A stretch of DNA of 5,420 nucleotides. Source: Pseudomonadota bacterium (lineage in GTDB: Bacteria > Bdellovibrionota_B > Oligoflexia > Oligoflexales > Bin106). The stretch is from assembly GCA_026710525.1 (NCBI GenBank), contig JAPOQT010000108.1, forward strand, positions 1 through 5,420, in the 5' to 3' direction. The translations under genes and the position numbers were made by a program. The notes beneath the pieces are model-generated. The model was not told where the DNA came from. It saw only the letters and a list, made by a program, of their open reading frames with translations, and searched no databases. Of this stretch, positions 1-5,420 are shown piece by piece; within the stretch, counting starts at the first letter, position 1, and each line of letters begins with the position of its first letter.

Positions 1-456
1 GGTTTTATTCGTATTGGTAATTTTTTTAATTCAGAAATCATTGGTCTGACGACCAATGTGCCCTGGGCTATCATATTTGCTAGTGTTGATAATTTACCCC
101 GTCACCCTACCCAACTCTATGAGAGTTTTGGTTATTTTTATATTGGGATATCTTTTTATTTGATCTACCACTTTAAGCAAGCCAAGATTGGTGAAGGTAG
201 AATGTTTGGTGCTGTGATGACGAGTGGTTTTCTGTACCGGATGTTCATCGAACTATTTAAGGAGCGACATGTTGCTTTTGAGCAAAATCTGTTTATGAGT
301 ATGGGGCAAATACTGTCGGTGCCTTTTATTGTTTTAGGTTTGTACTTACTCTTTGGCTTTCACAGAAAGAGTCGGTTATGGTCCTGGGCTATGCAAAATC
401 AAAGTGTTAACCAGCAAGAAAAATTGCTCAAAAGTCATGCTGGAACCTCCGGTTAA
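1..456 (+). CDS. lgt: Prolipoprotein diacylglyceryl transferase (Lgt), C-terminal part, 5' truncated by the window edge
   Basis: Lgt transfers diacylglycerol from phosphatidylglycerol to the lipobox cysteine of prelipoproteins in the cytoplasmic membrane, the first step of lipoprotein maturation. The frame is open from base 1, leaving 151 residues; the GTG at 58 is only an internal codon, because residues 1-19 already match the family. Visible are RIGNFFNSEIIG at residues 4-15 (Lgt signature; R4, N7 and E12 correspond to E. coli R143, N146 and E151), PRHPTQLYE at 33-41, a membrane segment near 43-58, R80 in LYRMFIELFKE (probably E. coli R239) and MGQILSVPFIVLGLYLLF near 101-118, the last membrane helix. 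The N-terminal half, including the HGG histidine region, is outside the window. A hydrophilic tail of about 33 residues follows the last helix. The NFFNSEIIG form and the FKE...MGQ..SVPF block resemble Bacteroidota/Chlamydiota-type Lgt (from memory). The gene converges on the - strand genes. Confidence 0.95.
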   Translation, partial: GFIRIGNFFNSEIIGLTTNVPWAIIFASVDNLPRHPTQLYESFGYFYIGISFYLIYHFKQAKIGEGRMFGAVMTSGFLYRMFIELFKERHVAFEQNLFMSMGQILSVPFIVLGLYLLFGFHRKSRLWSWAMQNQSVNQQEKLLKSHAGTSG

Positions 457-943
457 TAACCGACAATGAAGTTGGTGTTGGATATCAGTAGTTTCCTGCA
501 GTCTTACGAGAGACTTCATTTGTATTTTAGTAAAGCTCAAGTAGAGAATAACTCCCATAACACAATTGCCAGAAAGTAGGTCAGTACCAGAGGGAGTAAT
601 AGCAGTATTAAAGAAAGTATGTCGGAGGATGAGCAAAGTAACAGATCGCAGTCAAGGCTTGTTAGTAGCTGAGAAGATCAATGGTATACCTGGAGAACTC
701 TCTATTATTGAAGAAATCATAGGGGTGTCGTGTATGTTTTTAAGAATCACGTACGCAAAAAAAGCATATTATTCAAGTAGGTTACGATTTTTACTCAGCT
801 TGAAATGTTAAAGTTAGGAAGCAATCTGGAGATCTGGTCTTAGGGATGATCATAACTTCAGTTTTGCGACTACACTGAAAAATGCTTATGACACATGGGT
901 GGCAAGAATATGACTCTATTTTATCAGATGAGTACCTTGTCAT

Positions 944-987
944 AAAAAACCATGGATATAAACTTAAGGTGTGATCATATATCCATG
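944..987 (-). terminator. Candidate intrinsic terminator (distal), - strand
   Basis: Read on the - strand, CATGGATATA (987-978) and its perfect complement TATATCCATG (960-951) form a 10-bp stem around a 17-nt loop. One G follows, then six T (949-944). The stem is AT-rich (4 G/C of 10) and the loop is long, so it is only moderately convincing. It lies about 105 nt beyond the stop of the pseudouridine synthase gene. It could be a back-up terminator or could end a small transcript from the 988-1062 interval. On the + strand no T-run follows the stem. Confidence 0.45.
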
Positions 988-1016
988 AGATAGGATAAAG
1001 GGTAATAGATAATAAT

Positions 1017-1058
1017 AGTCGCTAAAAAGGCAGTGATATCACAAACTCTAGCGGTACT
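1017..1058. repeat. Nested inverted repeat around a 10-bp perfect palindrome
   Basis: The core GTGATATCAC (1033-1042) is a perfect palindrome. It is enclosed by CGCTA (1020-1024) and its complement TAGCG (1049-1053), and more loosely by AGT (1017-1019) and ACT (1056-1058). The arms are almost concentric: the centres lie at 1037.5 and 1036.5. The core has no loop, so it suits a dimeric DNA-binding protein better than a hairpin. No gene start lies next to it, so its role is unknown; it may be a chance dyad. Confidence 0.35.
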
Positions 1059-1064
1059 ATATTC

Positions 1065-1086
1065 AAGAAAAACACAGGACACTGTG
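1065..1086 (-). terminator. Candidate intrinsic terminator of the metG-pseudouridine synthase unit
   Basis: On the - strand, CACAG (1086-1082), loop TGTC (1081-1078) and CTGTG (1077-1073) form a 5-bp hairpin followed directly by TTTTTCTT (1072-1065). It begins 6 nt after the stop codon of the pseudouridine synthase gene, where a rho-independent terminator is expected. The stem is short, so it may work with the second candidate at 944-987. Confidence 0.5.
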
Positions 1087-1092
1087 GGAATA

Positions 1093-1935
1093 TTATTTCA
1101 GCTTAATGTGCTCTCGAGTAATCTCGAGGAGGGCTCCTGAGCTAAGATCTTTTGGTAATTTTAACCCGGCTTTTTGGATCCGAATAAGACGAACAACAGA
1201 GGATACCTTGACGTTTTTAAGCATACGTCGAATAAGTCTTTTTCTGCCTTGATATAAAACGATTTTATACCAATATAGCTTTTTATTAAGGGAGTCTTGA
1301 TGGCTAGGATCATCTGTCACTCCCTGTAAATAAGAAGGACATTCAGTCGCTTGAAATGATACACCATCTACCGGACCATCGTCTAATACCATGCCATTTC
1401 TGATGGTTTTGATCTGAGCATATGTGAGTTCTTGTGGTAAAGCAATGATATAGATTTTAGGGACTCTGTATTTTGGATGGGTGAGATATTCAGCTATTTT
1501 ACCATCAGTTGTGAGCAGGATCAGTCCTTCACTGAGATAATCCAGTCGTCCCACATAGGGAATAAAACCACTCGGTACTTGCTGACAAAACTTTTTGACA
1601 TGAGGGAGATCATAGATGGTTGTTTTACCGCCTTGGCAGCGCCGAGAGACCAGTACCCTGCTTGGCTTATAACATATACCGTATAATTCAGTTGTTTTTT
1701 TTGAATAGTCGATAAGCTCTCTAGTGTTAGTGGTGAGATGGAGAGGAGCGCCGTCCAAATCCACACTGTGAACGGTGGCTGCTTCATGCAAACGATCACC
1801 TGGAGTCACCATAACACCGTTAATTTTAAGCCTGCTTTCTTTTATCCAACCATCGATCTCACGTCTCGAGGCTACCCCCTTATTTGCTAACCATTTTTGC
1901 ACTCTTATGTGTTGAGGGGAGTTCTTTTTATTCAT
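1093..1935 (-). CDS. rluB: RsuA/RluB-family rRNA pseudouridine synthase
   Basis: This enzyme family isomerises a specific uridine of 16S (RsuA) or 23S (RluB/E/F) rRNA to pseudouridine during ribosome assembly in the cytoplasm. The 280-residue protein has an N-terminal S4 RNA-binding domain (about 9-50, with RVQKWLANKGVASRREID), a linker, and the catalytic domain from about residue 84. The key motif GRLDYLSEGLILLTTDG is at 129-145, with Asp132 as the expected nucleophile; KIYIIAL at 160-166 and QGRKRLIRRML at 229-239 match the conserved C-terminal blocks. Length is normal for RluB/RsuA. I chose ATG 1935 because MNKKNSPQHI directly precedes the S4 domain. The frame is open 27 codons further up to a TTG at 2016, but that part lies entirely inside metG. 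The ATG overlaps the metG stop by 8 nt (ATGAATAA) and has no clear Shine-Dalgarno sequence, which suggests translational coupling. Family assignment is firm; RluB rather than RsuA, RluE or RluF is a best guess. Confidence 0.88.
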   Translation of the reverse strand: MNKKNSPQHIRVQKWLANKGVASRREIDGWIKESRLKINGVMVTPGDRLHEAATVHSVDLDGAPLHLTTNTRELIDYSKKTTELYGICYKPSRVLVSRRCQGGKTTIYDLPHVKKFCQQVPSGFIPYVGRLDYLSEGLILLTTDGKIAEYLTHPKYRVPKIYIIALPQELTYAQIKTIRNGMVLDDGPVDGVSFQATECPSYLQGVTDDPSHQDSLNKKLYWYKIVLYQGRKRLIRRMLKNVKVSSVVRLIRIQKAGLKLPKDLSSGALLEITREHIKLK

Positions 1936-3937
1936 CACAACGACTTTGTTCTGGCAGGGAGAAAAAACGAGAGTCGAGGGCAGCGATCTGATGGCCAGGC
2001 TGCATGGCAGTGGCAATTTCAGAGCGGCAATAAACTGTCTTTGGTAGGTTTAGACAACATCTCAGTCTTTCCATAGCATGTGGGGTAAAAGGCGCCAGAA
2101 ATATTAAAAGGTTCTTAAGAATAAAAAAACTAGAAAACAGGGCATCGGCTCTCTCACGTTCAGGAAAACGATCATCATGAGGTTTGTAGGTAGCAAAAAG
2201 ACTGTTAATAAGTCGACCATAATTCTCGACGGCGATTAAAAATTGTGGATATTTAGCTTGAGGCATAAATTTAACATAAGCTTTGAGGATTTTTTCTGTT
2301 GCTTGGACCACTTTGGGCAGTAAAACACCATCTGGTACTTTGCTATTAAATTTCTTGTGAGCGGCTGATAATGGTTTTTCTAGTGCGGCATTCAGAGGTC
2401 CAGATAAAAAATCTGTCCTTTCTTTAAGGAGCTTAAAATCAAAATCACAAGGCTTTTCTCGCAGAGATAGAAAGGCTAGAAAATATCTGATTTCATCAGT
2501 GCTATAAGGATGATGATGTAAAATATCATCGCCAGTATGATAGTTGCCTCGTGATTTACTCATTTTTTCACCACCGACTTGGAGATGAAAAAAAGTATGA
2601 ATGCGAGAAAAGGGCCAAGTGTTATTTTGGTGGTGAGAGGTGGAAAGGCCTTGTTTTTGATTTAACCAAAAATCACCCTGCATTACGGTGTAAAAATAAA
2701 TATTATCGATACCAATAAATTGATGGCGCTCTGCTTCTTGAGACAACCAATACTGATCACTATTTTGGTTTTGATGAGAATCAGGGTGCTTTTGCAGAGC
2801 TTGTTTGGTAAAACTGATCGGTGCTATTAAGGATTCGGGCCAAACGTATAGGGTTTTTTGTTTTAGTTCGGCATCGGTTAGGCCAAGATTTTCGGGGAGA
2901 GTGAGTCCCCATGTGGTGTCTCTGGTAATTGCCCGATGAGCCCATGAGCATTCGTCCTGAGTGGTGATATGAGTGTCACTAAGTATTGTTTTGGCTTGGG
3001 TTAAGTCATCGTAGCTAAAAAACTGTAAATAGACTTTTTCTCTCCCAGCTTCTTGATCTTTCTCCTGACCAACTGATTCTGCAGGTAATATTTTTTCAAA
3101 TCTTTTTTTATGTCGTGGTAATTTAGACAGTAGATCATCGTCTTTAATCTGGTTGGGATTCCCTTGATCTCTTATGAACGATAGGATGGGGGCAATGTCA
3201 GATGAAATCACCTTCAGTACTGATTTCTGCATAAAAGAGCGAGCTACTTGAGTAAAAAAATGATACAAAGTAGGTCCTAAGGGATACATATTTAACCACA
3301 AATGTCTCGTGTCTTTGAGGATCGGTGTGGCTGATGATAATGTGCTTTTGGGTGCGATTAACTGCTCAGGTGAATATTCAGCGCCACAATGATCACATTC
3401 TTGGCTGTGAGCTTGCTGATAACCACATTTCGGACACTGACCAATAACAAGTCGATCAGGAATAAACACCTGTTCTTTTGGGTCATACCATTGTTGACTG
3501 GATTTAACTGACAGGTAACCTTGGTCATAGGTGTTCTGAATCACTGTTTGGCAGGTGTTTGTGTGTTCTTTTAGATAATTTGGATCACTGGTAGCGCCAT
3601 AGTGATTAAGTGAAATAGCATACTTTTTTAATGTTTCTTGATGCTGAGAGTTGATCTTCTTGATGAAATCCTGGAGAGGCACTCCTTCTTTCCTAGCTCG
3701 CACCAAACTATTAACGCCATGATCATCTGTGCCAGAGACAAACAGCACATGATGATAACCTAGGATAATCCGATACCACCGAGCATAGATATCTGCAGGC
3801 ACGAAAGCGCCAGCTAGGTGACCAAGATGGATAGGGCCATTAGCGTAAGGCATACCTGCAGTGATAACAACCTTTTTTGGCTTAGGTAATGACTCGAGGA
3901 TAGCATGAAATGATGTTTTGTTTGTGCGGTCGCTCAA
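1928..3937 (-). CDS. metG: Methionyl-tRNA synthetase, divergent methionine pocket and internal insertion
   Basis: MetRS charges tRNA-Met with methionine using ATP, in the cytoplasm. The 669 residues show a class I core: ITAGMPYANGPIHLGHL at 25-41 with the HIGH motif HLGH (37-40), SGTDDHG (68-74, D71 matching E. coli D52), a CxxC-CxxC zinc knuckle (C168, C171, C181, C184), ITRDTTWG (337-344), FIGIDNIYF (407-415), KMSKS (458-462), then a helical anticodon-binding domain to about 640. There is no C-terminal EMAPII-like tRNA-binding domain. Compared with E. coli there are about 70-80 extra, mostly charged residues around 250-330. Pocket positions L13, A256, P257, Y260, H301 and W305 read M29, S369, L370, P373, Y416 and Q420; W253 is kept (W366). 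The start is TTG: an in-frame TGA lies five codons upstream and no ATG, GTG or TTG follows before M29. About 20 residues precede the usual N-terminus. The family is certain by motifs; full Met specificity is not. Confidence 0.93.
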   Translation of the reverse strand: MSDRTNKTSFHAILESLPKPKKVVITAGMPYANGPIHLGHLAGAFVPADIYARWYRIILGYHHVLFVSGTDDHGVNSLVRARKEGVPLQDFIKKINSQHQETLKKYAISLNHYGATSDPNYLKEHTNTCQTVIQNTYDQGYLSVKSSQQWYDPKEQVFIPDRLVIGQCPKCGYQQAHSQECDHCGAEYSPEQLIAPKSTLSSATPILKDTRHLWLNMYPLGPTLYHFFTQVARSFMQKSVLKVISSDIAPILSFIRDQGNPNQIKDDDLLSKLPRHKKRFEKILPAESVGQEKDQEAGREKVYLQFFSYDDLTQAKTILSDTHITTQDECSWAHRAITRDTTWGLTLPENLGLTDAELKQKTLYVWPESLIAPISFTKQALQKHPDSHQNQNSDQYWLSQEAERHQFIGIDNIYFYTVMQGDFWLNQKQGLSTSHHQNNTWPFSRIHTFFHLQVGGEKMSKSRGNYHTGDDILHHHPYSTDEIRYFLAFLSLREKPCDFDFKLLKERTDFLSGPLNAALEKPLSAAHKKFNSKVPDGVLLPKVVQATEKILKAYVKFMPQAKYPQFLIAVENYGRLINSLFATYKPHDDRFPERERADALFSSFFILKNLLIFLAPFTPHAMERLRCCLNLPKTVYCRSEIATAMQPGHQIAALDSRFFSLPEQSRCDE

Positions 3938-3950
3938 ATCGTGAGATTTA

Positions 3951-3954
3951 CCTC
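3951..3954 (-). promoter_or_regulatory. Possible Shine-Dalgarno sequence for metG
   Basis: On the - strand GAGG lies 13 nt before the TTG start at 3937. The spacing is longer than usual, but it is the only purine-rich anti-Shine-Dalgarno match upstream. It overlaps the in-frame TGA (3955-3953) that limits how far upstream the metG start can be. Confidence 0.4.
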
Positions 3955-4047
3955 AAGAATAGATGATTCAGAAATGCTCTCGGTACTTATTTTGTTCTAT
4001 TTGGTTGCTGTTTACTAAGAGTCGTGTGATGACCCGCTCTTGTACCA

Positions 4048-4073
4048 AGCTTAACTTTATCAGTATAGCTTAA
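4048..4073 (-). repeat. Direct heptamer repeat upstream of metG
   Basis: TTAAGCT occurs twice on the - strand, at 4073-4067 and 4054-4048, 19 bp apart start to start, close to two helical turns. The pair brackets the candidate -10 element of metG, a position where a repressor or activator could bind. Two 7-mers in AT-rich DNA can also arise by chance. Confidence 0.25.
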
Positions 4074-4084
4074 ATCTCAGACAA
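4056..4084 (-). promoter_or_regulatory. Weak candidate sigma-70-type promoter for metG
   Basis: On the - strand TTGTCT (4084-4079) is followed after 17 nt by GATAAA (4061-4056), each matching four of six consensus positions. A better -10-like hexamer, TATACT (4067-4062), has no -35 element at a suitable distance. The site begins only a few bases after the stop of the upstream gene and would give a 5' leader of roughly 110 nt. I see no convincing terminator between the genes, so read-through into metG is also possible. Confidence 0.22.
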
Positions 4085-4089
4085 TATTA

Positions 4090-5358
4090 TCAGGAATTTT
4101 CTTCGTCACCAAATTCATAAAAAGGGGTATGGTTGTGCCAGCATTCAACCATGTCTTTTCGCACCCAAAGAGAACCATAGACATCGTTGCTGCCCCAGAA
4201 TCGACCACTATCAAATATTAGCGCCGATACCCAGCCATCTTGTTCTTCCATGACAGCGAATTCAAATCGTGAGTCAAGAAACGTTTGATAAGGACGTAAA
4301 CCTTCTAGTTCTTGGACAACCTCAAAATTAGGCAGACCATCTGGCGTGATCCGAGGGTCCATTTTTTGCAAGGGATAGAGAGAACGACAGACTTCCCAAC
4401 GATCTTCTAAGGCATGATGGCCTCGATGTTGATTGCCTGTAGCGATATTTTTGTGCACAGGGAGAAACTGTCGTTGTAACATTTCTTGATAGACTTCGCG
4501 AGTGAGCACAACCTTGACATGATACTGACCATTAAACAAATCAAAGTCTTTGATCAGAGGCATCACACTAGTAATATCTTGGATTTTGCCACCGGCATTT
4601 CTAGTAATGTGTAGCCAAGGAGTGGCCATCCACTCTCGGATACGCAAAAAAACATACATATTTTCTAAAGACACCATGTAAGGCATTCGTAGACCGTCAT
4701 ACAGATCAGGGCGTAACCAGTTATTATGGTAAATCATAAGTTCACCAAATTCGTTTTTGTCACCTAATATTGCCATATGGCCGCCCTCAAGGGCGCTATT
4801 TTTACAATTACTTGCCAAGCAACCTACAATGATAGCTCCCGTCGGAATAGAGTTAGGAAAATGTTCCTGAAAGTATTGAATGATTTTATTCTTGCCATTG
4901 AGATGGTTATATTTTGGAATGTCATAGACTTTGCCCCCTGATATCTGAACAACTTCTATAAAGTGAGGAATAGAGGAGGCAGAAATACCTTGAAATGAAT
5001 AACCAATAGAGTTGAGAACGACACTCACATTTTCAGTGCATTTTAAGGGCTGAGCATAATCAGAAAATTCAGCTTTTTTCTGACTCTTAACGTAATCACT
5101 ACTGGCGATAAATATGTCTTTACCAGTGGGAGTAAGTAAATCAAATGAGCGATCAAATATATAAGCTTCTTGGTTCCATTCATCATTTACCAGTCGTCTT
5201 GAATACCCAGGACTACTCCAGTATAAGGTGGTACCAGAACTATTGGGATCATAGGTCGTCATAAGTGGTTCTTCTATTTCATCATCCGATGGTTGCTGAC
5301 TACCGATATCTCCTTCGGAAGGTTGTCCTAAATAAATATCTTCTTCAGTTGTTGTCAT
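4090..5358 (-). CDS. Uncharacterised protein with papain-like (NlpC/P60- or CHAP-like) Cys/His/Asn pattern; start uncertain
   Basis: I do not recognise this 422-residue protein as a named family. Residues 1-40 are acidic and low-complexity, with a decapeptide repeat. Around 105-215 the order fits a papain-like hydrolase: LKCTENVSVVLNSIGY (105-120) puts Cys107 at the start of a helix, PTGAIIVG (172-179) looks like the 'GDIVVF' strand before the histidine, EGGHMAILGD (191-200) gives His194, and YHNNWLRP (210-217) offers Asn212/Asn213. NlpC/P60 and CHAP enzymes cleave peptidoglycan peptides or amide bonds, but the substrate here is unknown. Residues about 364-404 (FEFAVMEEQDGWVSALIF, SLWVRKDMV) could be an SH3-like beta-barrel. 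No signal peptide or membrane segment is visible from ATG 5358. A weak GAAG lies 8 nt upstream. The frame is open for the remaining 20 codons to the window edge without another start codon, so the gene may begin outside. It ends with TGA, 152 nt before metG. Confidence 0.75.
   Translation of the reverse strand: MTTTEEDIYLGQPSEGDIGSQQPSDDEIEEPLMTTYDPNSSGTTLYWSSPGYSRRLVNDEWNQEAYIFDRSFDLLTPTGKDIFIASSDYVKSQKKAEFSDYAQPLKCTENVSVVLNSIGYSFQGISASSIPHFIEVVQISGGKVYDIPKYNHLNGKNKIIQYFQEHFPNSIPTGAIIVGCLASNCKNSALEGGHMAILGDKNEFGELMIYHNNWLRPDLYDGLRMPYMVSLENMYVFLRIREWMATPWLHITRNAGGKIQDITSVMPLIKDFDLFNGQYHVKVVLTREVYQEMLQRQFLPVHKNIATGNQHRGHHALEDRWEVCRSLYPLQKMDPRITPDGLPNFEVVQELEGLRPYQTFLDSRFEFAVMEEQDGWVSALIFDSGRFWGSNDVYGSLWVRKDMVECWHNHTPFYEFGDEENS
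5266..5346 (-). repeat. Degenerate tandem decapeptide repeat in the N-terminus of the 4090-5358 protein
   Basis: Residues 5-14 EEDIYLGQPS, 15-24 EGDIGSQQPS and 25-31 DDEIEEP align with an exact 10-residue (30-bp) period. Shared positions are acidic residues at 1 and 3, Ile at 4 and QPS at 8-10 in the first two units. The DNA copies have diverged at codon third positions, so the duplication is not recent or is maintained at the protein level. Confidence 0.5.
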
Positions 5359-5420
5359 ACTTTTATCTTCTGGTTTATCCGCCGATGAGTGACTGAACTC
5401 CCATCGACCACAACTACTCA

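Larger units (their letters stand above)
457..1092. other. Convergent intergenic region without a recognisable gene
   Basis: These 636 bases separate the lgt stop from the stop of the converging pseudouridine synthase gene. No open frame here resembles a family I know. The longest is a TTG-started frame at 566-811 (+, 81 codons) without a ribosome binding site. A + strand frame from ATG 466 is broken by TAG at 577-579 and then stays open to TGA at 670-672. A 30-codon ATG frame runs at 882-974 (+) and a 50-codon frame at about 791-943 (-). None has convincing start signals, so they may be chance or the remains of a decayed gene. The right third holds two candidate - strand terminators and a nested inverted repeat, listed separately. 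I see no tRNA, rRNA or insertion-sequence ends. Confidence 0.6.

Noticed and set aside
450..462. Short palindrome CGGTT-AAT-AACCG over the lgt stop codon
   Set aside because: Five base pairs with a three-base loop and no T-run; probably chance.
500..530. Hairpin AGTCT/AGACT followed by a T-rich stretch, possible lgt terminator
   Set aside because: Only five base pairs with a six-base loop, and the T-run is interrupted (TCATTTGTATTTT); too weak to list.
376..636. 86-codon - strand frame antisense to the end of lgt
   Set aside because: Much of it is the complement of lgt, which is clearly coding; no domain or start signal supports it.
566..811. 81-codon open frame on the + strand starting with TTG
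   Set aside because: It has no ribosome binding site, resembles no family I know, and its C-terminus reads like chance sequence. Kept only as a remark on the intergenic region.
791..943. 50-codon - strand frame with ATG near 943
   Set aside because: Cys- and Ser-rich, no ribosome binding site or recognisable motif, and it overlaps the T-run of the distal terminator.
1477..1799. Open frames on both strands inside the pseudouridine synthase gene
   Set aside because: Shadows of the well-supported 1093-1935 gene, in other frames.
1936..2016. Upstream extension of the pseudouridine synthase to a TTG at 2016
   Set aside because: The 27 extra residues lie within the metG coding end, match nothing in the family, and the ATG at 1935 fits the S4 domain start.
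4017..4041. Inverted repeat AAGAG...CTCTT between metG and the upstream gene
   Set aside because: Five base pairs around 15 nt with no T-run; not convincing as terminator or leader structure.
1..5420. Search for CRISPR array, tRNA/rRNA, insertion sequence, toxin-antitoxin pair or defence genes
   Set aside because: No regularly spaced repeats, cloverleaf, transposase motif or small paired genes were seen by eye on either strand.

Overview
The window (5420 bp, AT-leaning) looks like ordinary bacterial chromosome with four protein genes and no mobile element, CRISPR array or stable RNA gene that I can recognise. The 3' part of lgt lies on the + strand at the left edge. Everything right of about 1090 is read from the - strand. 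The Lgt and MetRS sequences resemble those I associate with Bacteroidota and the host-associated Chlamydiota and Dependentiae, rather than Gammaproteobacteria. That placement comes from memory of family consensus sequences and is weak. A divergent MetRS with a long insertion, and a long stretch without a recognisable gene, would suit a fast-evolving, possibly host-associated lineage, but neither proves it.

Layout. 1-456 (+): lgt, prolipoprotein diacylglyceryl transferase, cut by the left edge. 457-1092: a 636-bp convergent intergenic region without a recognisable gene. It holds two candidate - strand intrinsic terminators and a nested dyad-symmetric element between them. 1093-1935 (-): an RsuA/RluB-family 16S/23S rRNA pseudouridine synthase. 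1928-3937 (-): metG, methionyl-tRNA synthetase, with a TTG start and an 8-nt stop/start overlap with the pseudouridine synthase gene. 3938-4089: a short regulatory gap. 4090-5358 (-): an uncharacterised protein with a papain-like (NlpC/P60- or CHAP-like) Cys/His/Asn pattern and a possible C-terminal SH3-like segment. Its frame stays open to the right edge, so its true start may lie outside the window.

How the genes relate. metG and the pseudouridine synthase gene form a tight translational unit (tRNA charging and rRNA modification), probably translationally coupled. They are probably closed by the terminator just after the synthase stop codon. lgt is a separate, converging unit of lipoprotein biogenesis. 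The putative cysteine hydrolase lies 152 nt upstream of metG on the same strand and may be transcribed separately.

The most noteworthy observation is in MetRS. The class I and zinc motifs are intact, yet the three residues best known for lining the methionine side-chain pocket (E. coli L13, Y260, H301) and several neighbours are all replaced. An insertion of roughly 70-80 residues also lies just before the ITRD motif. The second is the unrecognised, putatively papain-like protein with an N-terminal decapeptide repeat.
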